Source of the DNA: CAYQJC01 sp964417825
Lineage (GTDB): Bacteria > Patescibacteriota > Minisyncoccia > Minisyncoccales > CG1-02-41-26
Direction of reading: 5' to 3'
DNA length: 15,523 nucleotides
NCBI GenBank assembly: GCA_964417825.1
Contig: CAYQJC010000014.1
Coordinates: 1-15,523 of the forward strand
Under the pieces are notes generated by a model, which had not been told where the DNA came from, did not search any database, and saw only the letters and a program-made list of their open reading frames with translations. Shown in pieces: positions 6,883 to 12,829 of the stretch (the first letter of the stretch is position 1; the number at the start of each line of letters is the position of its first letter). The translations under genes and the position numbers were made by a program.

Positions 6883-8277
6883 CGGATAAACCGCAATCGC
6901 TGAAGCACAAGGGCGAGGACTCCACCAGATAATTCCGCCGGGCCGGCACTGGCCAATAGAATTGTCAGTTAAATCGGGGTCGGAATGAGTAAAAACCTCA
7001 TTGTGGGCTCCGTCAGGGAAACCGGCGTTAGGTGCTCCATTCTCCCATTGTCCGAAAAGAACGACTAAACATTTTCCTTGAGGATCTATTTTAATTGATC
7101 TTATCTTATCACTCCAACCTCCTCCACAAACCGAAGAATCTTCAATGTTTTTTGGCGTATAGATAGGAATTGGATGGGAGGGGTCATTAAGTTTAAGGAC
7201 GCAAACCTCATTAGGATCCACCGGTTCTCCTTCTCGTTGAGGTTCGCCAGCGAAATTAGTTCTTTTATAAAGGCGAATTTCTTTACAGTTTTCCGGAGGG
7301 CCAAGCTGGAAAATCTGGGCCGAAGTTGGCAACCCTCTGCCGCCGCGAATTTCTCCATAAGCATCGTTACCTTCAACCAATTTGTAAGAGGTAGCAACTG
7401 GAGTGGTGTTGGTTACATTTCCATTGTCTCTTTCTTCAAAAAATAACCTCAGACCCCCTTTGTAATAGGCGTCACTATGTAAGACAGCTAAAAAGTGAGT
7501 TTGTGGTGTGTTATTAGAAAAATAATCCTTAAATTCGATGTATTTTGCTTTATCGTTAAAATCACCGAGATGAGGAATATTAGAAGTTAAATATATTTTC
7601 TCTGCAGAGGGCGAGTTTGGATCCTTGTTCGATAAATAAATCCCCGGACCAATTCCTATTAATTTAACAGAGCGAATAGGCCAGGAAGTGTCGCCATCAT
7701 TTGTGAAAGTCTGTGAGTTGCCTTTAAAATCTGGCTCTGAATAAGCCACCACTTTTATTGCTCCTAAAGACTCAGAAATAAATTCAATTTTTGTTGGTTG
7801 GAAATTTTCCCCAAATCTCGCTTGAATATTTTTAACATCCACCCCCAGATATTCTTTTTCGTTTCCATCAATTAAGGCAATCCCTCGCTTGATCTCTACC
7901 GATTCCAAGCGGATTACTGTTAATTGAGGGTTTATGGTATTTAAAATTAGGTAGGAAGCAAGAAGAATTATCAACCCCAAAAAGCCATTAAAAATTCTGC
8001 TTTTAGCCTCTCTCATTTGGCTGGGATTGCCTGCAGAAGTTAGATACAAAAACCCACCAAAAACTACCACCCCAATCACGATAAGAACTCCGATTATCAC
8101 TGCCAGATTAAACATATAAATTATGTATTCTGGTAAAGAAGTCGTGGTGGTGACGGTTTTGCTGGCAATTTCTGGATAGGTAACTTCAGGGGTGAATTGA
8201 GCTAAGACAAAGTCAGCCAAGACAAAAACTGAGAAAATGGAAAGTATTAAAATAGCTGAAATTTTTTTTAGTTTCAT
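6874..8277 (-). CDS. T4SS pilin-like membrane protein with beta/gamma-crystallin-like repeats
   Basis: Exported, membrane-anchored protein of 467 residues. Residues 1-27 form a signal peptide (basic MKLKK, hydrophobic core, ...VLA-Q). Two membrane helices follow (~51-83 and ~95-115), separated by the polar loop NPSQMREAKSRIFNG, the pattern of VirB2/TrbC-type secretion pilins. The remaining ~350 residues are predicted to be outside the cell and beta-rich. Greek-key signatures of the Y-x4-F-x-G type occur as YSEPDFKG (~180-187) and YKRTNFAG (~337-344), with IRSVKL and IRSIKI strands after them. NDGDTS at 193-198 fits the (N/D)(N/D)xx(S/T)S calcium motif of microbial beta/gamma-crystallins. The start is taken as the ATG at 8275-8277, 10 bases after the previous gene, because an upstream in-frame TTG at 8299-8301 overlaps that gene and would place polar residues before the signal peptide. 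It is last in the operon. Anchor and exported location are fairly sure; the crystallin assignment is by motif only. Confidence 0.8.
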   Translation of the reverse strand: MKLKKISAILILSIFSVFVLADFVLAQFTPEVTYPEIASKTVTTTTSLPEYIIYMFNLAVIIGVLIVIGVVVFGGFLYLTSAGNPSQMREAKSRIFNGFLGLIILLASYLILNTINPQLTVIRLESVEIKRGIALIDGNEKEYLGVDVKNIQARFGENFQPTKIEFISESLGAIKVVAYSEPDFKGNSQTFTNDGDTSWPIRSVKLIGIGPGIYLSNKDPNSPSAEKIYLTSNIPHLGDFNDKAKYIEFKDYFSNNTPQTHFLAVLHSDAYYKGGLRLFFEERDNGNVTNTTPVATSYKLVEGNDAYGEIRGGRGLPTSAQIFQLGPPENCKEIRLYKRTNFAGEPQREGEPVDPNEVCVLKLNDPSHPIPIYTPKNIEDSSVCGGGWSDKIRSIKIDPQGKCLVVLFGQWENGAPNAGFPDGAHNEVFTHSDPDLTDNSIGQCRPGGIIWWSPRPCASAIAVYPLK

Positions 8278-8287
8278 AATTTTTAAT

Positions 8288-9478
8288 TTAATGACAACCA
8301 ACCCAGTTTAACATACTTCCTCCACAAAGCCACTGGCGGCACTTTTCAATATCGGTGAAGCCAGTACAAATACAAGCTTGACACTCTTCGGTTAATCCTT
8401 TTTCACATTCGTATTTACAAGCCCCAAATAACTTGCAAGAGATTGCTGCTTGAGGTAAGTAGTTAAAGAGTTCACTTGAGTCAAGACATGCCTGACATTC
8501 CGTGAGAAATTTAATAAGATCCTGATTGTATTCACCGGGATTGTTTTTGTATTTTTCTTTTTCAGGATTTGGCGGATCAATGCATTTATGACAGCGATCT
8601 TGTGGCGCTGAATCCGCTCCGCCATAACAAATACAAATCCGGCAAATATCAGTTTCAAAAAGTTTATCTCGGGTTAATTCTTGGCATTGTTTAGGACAAT
8701 CTTCCAGCCAGGGTTTTGGCCAATAATTCCCCTTTATTAATTCATCTGGGCATCTTTTAACCAAGCGGGGAGTGAGTTCGTTTCTAGCAGCTTTCTGCCA
8801 GTCTTCTTCTGACATTGCCCACTCAAGGAAATCTTTTCGGGCTCGGTCAAGTTTTCTTCTGGCGAACTCAATTTTTGGAATGGAGGTATTTTCATTTTCC
8901 CATTCTCTGGCAATATCTTCAGTTACTTTTCTTACCCCATCGGGTTCTTCTCCTCGTAAAACATTAACTGCTCTTTGTTTCAAGTCTTTTATTCTAGTTA
9001 GTTCCTTTTCAAACATCTCAGTTGAAGCTTGAAGGTCGGGACAGGGCTTCCCTTGGCAAGCTCGGTTCAAGCCAAGATCTCCTTCACAAAGAGCAACACA
9101 GGCTGGGTAGTCAGCTATCTTAAAAAAGAAAGCTCTTAGCTCGAGATCGACATCTGGACCAATATCCCGGCAATCTGCTTTACAAACTGAGAAGTCACAA
9201 TTCTTAGCATCTTTTCCTAAAGTTTGCAGTTGGGTAGAGGCGGTATTAATTATCCCACTGACTTCTTTGTACATTTCCTGCAAGGGAACATAAATATCGT
9301 CTAAAATATCTCGGGTTGCTTCAATCGCTTCCCCGATTGGAATTTTAGTGTCGCAAATCAAATCTCTGTCTTGAGCAAAACTCTGTTCAGATGCTCTGGG
9401 AAAATATATCCCAGCAAAAAGCAGTCCTAAACTGGCGATTATACAAAGTATTATAAAGTTTTTAGAGTATTTTAGCAT
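8288..9478 (-). CDS. Exported cysteine-rich protein, unknown function
   Basis: I do not recognise this 396-residue protein. An N-terminal hydrophobic segment (residues ~8-28, after MLKYSKN) looks like a signal peptide or anchor, with a possible cleavage site near SFAQ (33-36). Everything after it should be extracytoplasmic. It has 28 cysteines, 27 of them after the signal, in two clusters: 94-146 (CxADC at 99-103, CVALC at 127-131) and 243-395. The second includes CPKQC, CRICIC, CHKC and two CQAC motifs. A cysteine-free helical, charged stretch (~150-240) separates them. Such density outside the cytoplasm suggests disulfide bonding or metal binding. The 94-131 segment resembles part of the larger protein encoded just upstream. 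Gaps of 11 and 10 bases to its neighbours place it inside one operon. Confidence 0.85.
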   Translation of the reverse strand: MLKYSKNFIILCIIASLGLLFAGIYFPRASEQSFAQDRDLICDTKIPIGEAIEATRDILDDIYVPLQEMYKEVSGIINTASTQLQTLGKDAKNCDFSVCKADCRDIGPDVDLELRAFFFKIADYPACVALCEGDLGLNRACQGKPCPDLQASTEMFEKELTRIKDLKQRAVNVLRGEEPDGVRKVTEDIAREWENENTSIPKIEFARRKLDRARKDFLEWAMSEEDWQKAARNELTPRLVKRCPDELIKGNYWPKPWLEDCPKQCQELTRDKLFETDICRICICYGGADSAPQDRCHKCIDPPNPEKEKYKNNPGEYNQDLIKFLTECQACLDSSELFNYLPQAAISCKLFGACKYECEKGLTEECQACICTGFTDIEKCRQWLCGGSMLNWVGCH

Positions 9479-9489
9479 AATTTAGTATA

Positions 9490-12400
9490 TTAAGGAATAG
9501 TATTTAAGAGGTTCTCCAAGGGCTCGATAGCAATTCTTGGCATTAAGAAATTGAAAATCCAAGTTACCAGACAGTGGGAGTTGACAATGGCATTTAAGGG
9601 CATTGGGATTTCGCAAATTCCATTATTTTCGCAAAGACCATTTATTATTTCTTTATCTAAGTTCAATCCTTCCAAAAGCGGTCGCAAAAGAACCCAATCG
9701 CAGTCAAATTTAAGAAGATTCGCTAAAAAAGGAAAGCAGTAAAGGGATTTGCAAAGGTCAACTTGGAATTTCTTGGTAGTGGTAGCGGTAGTGGTTATTC
9801 CTTCGGGGGTGGTGGTAGTGACTTTTAAAGTGATTTCTAAGTCAAACTTTGAACTGCCGCAAATGCACTTGTTGGAAGTTATTGTTAGAGCGTCAGACCA
9901 GGCCCAACTTAAAGCTGCTTTATCAAAGATTTGCTGGGCGAGGTTTAAAAGAGGTTCAACGTCTTCTTGGGGTGTAAAATCAAATTCCTTGCTGGCTCCT
10001 GATTTGATGTCATAAATTTTTTGTTCCATCGCTCTAATTATGCCAAAATCATTTCTGATTTGGTTTTGTAAAGTAGTCAAGTCGGGACAAACTCTTCCGC
10101 CCTGCTCTTCTCGCTTTTTTCCTTCATTTATTGCTGAATCATAAACTCCTTTGGCTGGTAAAGACAGACATTTATCTTTTAGCCAATCTTTTATATTAAA
10201 ACTAGTGCTAGTGCCAGTTGATTGGATTTTGCAGCCAGCAGTAGCTGAAATATCTGGGAGTTGGAGTTTTGGGATTCCTTCGATCTCTCCAGCCAAATCC
10301 TTTTTAATTTCCTCTAAAGTACTACTCCACTTTCCAGCCAAAACAATAAGTTCTTGAACAGTTTTTAAGGCTTTAAGAAAATTCATCACCTTCATTGCTT
10401 CTAAGGCAGCAGTTTCCAATTGATCTATCATTGGGTTTAATTCGTCTATTTTATCTCTAGTTTGAATAATATAATCCTCTTCTATGCCGAAATAAGGAAG
10501 CGATTTGTAAAGATCGATTGTTTCATCGCAATTACAGGTCCATCGAGCATGCTTCACAAAAGGGGCTGGCCAATCGCCGCACTTACAAAGATTAGCGGTA
10601 ATTTTACCATTGTAATTTACTCCATCTCGATAAAGATCTAACCCTCTTTTTTGGGGAGTACAGGTAACATTGCGACAGTTACCTATTGTCCATCCCGAGC
10701 AACCACTTCCATTTCTTCTCCAATAGCAATAAGCACAAAACCATCCTCCATAAGTAGCAAGATATGAACTATATTGGCAGGGCAGAAATCTTTCCTTGAT
10801 ATTAGAAAGATCAGTCTCCACTTCTTGGCATTGGTTTTTAATTCCCTCTTCGGTTGAATCTAAGGTTACACTAATCCCGCTAATCTTTTCTTTTGTATCC
10901 TCGAACATATCTTGTACATTTTGGAGGGCATCCAAAGTTAAATACAAAGTAGCCACTTTACAAATATCCATTCCGGTTAACATCTCGATAGTTTGAATTT
11001 TATTGGCAATTGTGCGAGAGGGAGGTAAACTGAGCTGAACTTTCTCTTGGATATTTTCTATCTCTCCGATTAAATATTGTTTATCATCATTAGGAATTCG
11101 GGAAGAGGTAGTTATCATAGCTTCGAGCTCTGGAAGCTTTACTGAAAGACTCTCTAAATTACTGGAAAGTGAGTTAATATTTGATTTGAGAGCGGAGAGA
11201 TAAAAGAGAATCCTTCCTAGTAAAAGTTCACCTTTAAGATTTAGAATCACCTCTTCTTTTTTGAAAGCTTCACCTTTTTCAGCTCTTTCCTTAATCTCTT
11301 TCAAAATTGGCAGAATTTTGTTAACTAGATCCAGAGAATTTTCAGTAAGCGAGCGGATTTCTTCCGCCTTTTTTGAAAGACTCTGATATTTAAGCTGATC
11401 GATCTTTTCTTCAATACTAGTGGCCGAGTTATTCATTGAGACAAACCAATTTTTAAAATTCTCATTAATTGTTTGGAAAGAGATCCAGATGGGTTTAATG
11501 AGGGTGTTGTTTTTCTGATCAACCTTACCATTTATCTCTTCAAGGATAGTTTGTTTTGCTTCTTCTACAGTTGATGGAACTAGTTCAGCTAGCTTCTCGA
11601 TGGACATTCCTGTAATCTGTTCGATTCGACTAATCTCTGCCAAGACAGTTTGAAGAGGGGTTTTTGTTTCAGAAATGCTCTGGAGGATTGAGCTAACTTC
11701 AGCAGTTGTTGAACTAAAAAATGGCTCTTCCATTTCTGGAGGAATTTCCAGTCCCAAGAACTGATTTTCAAAAAAGAGCAAAGTCTCAGTAGTTAAAGAA
11801 AGAGCTCCCTTCCCTTCAGCAAGATAAATCAAAATATTCTCAAGAAGGAGATCTTCTGAGAGATTCCGGACTTCTTCCATTGCCATTGTCGTGGTTGAGA
11901 TAGAACTTTCTAATTTCCCGATCTTTTCTAATAGCTCTTCTCTGGTTGTGCTAGCTAGTCCATTTTCTGGCTGAGAAATAAAATTGTCAATTTTATAGAT
12001 CGATTTTTCCATCTCAACAAATTTTTGCCAAAATTCTTCAGAAGAAATTGTTTCCACGCTAGTTCTGAGAGCTTGAGTAAAGATTTCCTGGGTAGCAGTG
12101 GCTTGGAGCCCCAATTGATTAGTAGCCAAATTTACTTCAACTTGATGTCTCATCTCTTCAAGCCTTCCTTTTATATTATCGATCTCTTTTCGGATATCTC
12201 CTTTAGCTTCTGCCATTTGGTAGAGTTTGTCAGCGAATTCTTCAACTTTGCTGAGATCTATTCCCGAGACTTCTTCTTGGAAATCTTGCCAAGTCTGGAA
12301 AATGTCAACTGTCGTTTCAAAAAATTCAACTAAATCTTTCCCTAATTCCACATATTGCATAATTGAATTGTAGATATCTATAAAGTTGTTTAAGATTGTC

Positions 12401-12828
12401 ACTATATTTTGAATTGCAGCCAAACCTTCTGCTGTACAGAGAGGGGGGTAAATTAAACAGCCAATATCCAGCCAGCATTTGGCATCGGGCATTTCTAAAG
12501 AACAGTCAGCATAACAGTTATAAATTGGATTGCACTTGTTAAAAGGGTCGCTATATTCTCTGATTTTTTTAACAGCTTTGAGCAAATGAGAGGCAGAATC
12601 TTCTAATCTTTTGAAATAATAACAAGATTGATGTAGAGCCTCACTTTTGCCAAAGGCCTGGTGATAATAAGGAACTCTTGGCTGGCAGATAGTAGGATAG
12701 CGATAAGCCAGAGCTTTTTTAGGAGTGAGAATTGGCTTTTGCAAAGGAAAAAACTGAAAAAGTAAAGCAGAGATCACTATTGTTGAAAGAGAAATTTTAA
12801 ACCACTTTTTAGAGAAAATTCCTAACAT
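9490..12828 (-). CDS. Giant exported coiled-coil and cysteine-rich protein, unknown function
   Basis: Unrecognised protein of 1112 residues. A basic N-terminus and hydrophobic segment (~12-28) followed by KKALA-Y (37-42) make a plausible signal peptide. Then come an N-terminal cysteine cluster (48-131, eight Cys), a cysteine-free, helical, Glu/Lys/Ser-rich region (132-622) with heptad-like leucine spacing, and a dense Cys/aromatic module (684-767, ten Cys). Another helical stretch follows (~780-850), then a C-terminal part with eleven Cys (866-1086) and a Thr-rich linker near 1003-1018. I count 31 cysteines in all. It starts at the ATG 12826-12828, one base after the stop of the upstream gene (TAATATG), so translation is coupled. 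The length and coiled coils suggest a fibre, stalk or scaffold of a surface structure; this is inference. Confidence 0.85.
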   Translation of the reverse strand: MLGIFSKKWFKISLSTIVISALLFQFFPLQKPILTPKKALAYRYPTICQPRVPYYHQAFGKSEALHQSCYYFKRLEDSASHLLKAVKKIREYSDPFNKCNPIYNCYADCSLEMPDAKCWLDIGCLIYPPLCTAEGLAAIQNIVTILNNFIDIYNSIMQYVELGKDLVEFFETTVDIFQTWQDFQEEVSGIDLSKVEEFADKLYQMAEAKGDIRKEIDNIKGRLEEMRHQVEVNLATNQLGLQATATQEIFTQALRTSVETISSEEFWQKFVEMEKSIYKIDNFISQPENGLASTTREELLEKIGKLESSISTTTMAMEEVRNLSEDLLLENILIYLAEGKGALSLTTETLLFFENQFLGLEIPPEMEEPFFSSTTAEVSSILQSISETKTPLQTVLAEISRIEQITGMSIEKLAELVPSTVEEAKQTILEEINGKVDQKNNTLIKPIWISFQTINENFKNWFVSMNNSATSIEEKIDQLKYQSLSKKAEEIRSLTENSLDLVNKILPILKEIKERAEKGEAFKKEEVILNLKGELLLGRILFYLSALKSNINSLSSNLESLSVKLPELEAMITTSSRIPNDDKQYLIGEIENIQEKVQLSLPPSRTIANKIQTIEMLTGMDICKVATLYLTLDALQNVQDMFEDTKEKISGISVTLDSTEEGIKNQCQEVETDLSNIKERFLPCQYSSYLATYGGWFCAYCYWRRNGSGCSGWTIGNCRNVTCTPQKRGLDLYRDGVNYNGKITANLCKCGDWPAPFVKHARWTCNCDETIDLYKSLPYFGIEEDYIIQTRDKIDELNPMIDQLETAALEAMKVMNFLKALKTVQELIVLAGKWSSTLEEIKKDLAGEIEGIPKLQLPDISATAGCKIQSTGTSTSFNIKDWLKDKCLSLPAKGVYDSAINEGKKREEQGGRVCPDLTTLQNQIRNDFGIIRAMEQKIYDIKSGASKEFDFTPQEDVEPLLNLAQQIFDKAALSWAWSDALTITSNKCICGSSKFDLEITLKVTTTTPEGITTTATTTKKFQVDLCKSLYCFPFLANLLKFDCDWVLLRPLLEGLNLDKEIINGLCENNGICEIPMPLNAIVNSHCLVTWIFNFLMPRIAIEPLENLLNTIP

Positions 12829-12829
12829 A

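Noticed and set aside
7101..7446. Overlapping open frames on both strands within the crystallin-like region
   Set aside because: They lie inside the well-supported minus-strand gene and show no motif, signal peptide or ribosome binding site.
8299..8301. TTG as the start of the pilin-like protein
   Set aside because: It would overlap the preceding gene by 14 bases and put VVIKLKI before a complete signal peptide; the ATG at 8275-8277 gives a normal MKLKK signal start.
9766..9830. GGTAGT-like DNA repeats
   Set aside because: They are codons for a Thr-rich linker on the minus strand (KVTTTTPEGITTTATTTKK) and not an independent repeat element.
12025..12333. Plus-strand open frame of about 100 codons opposite the giant coiled-coil gene
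   Set aside because: It is antisense to a clear coding frame, has no recognisable family features, and comparable shadow frames occur throughout the long minus-strand genes.
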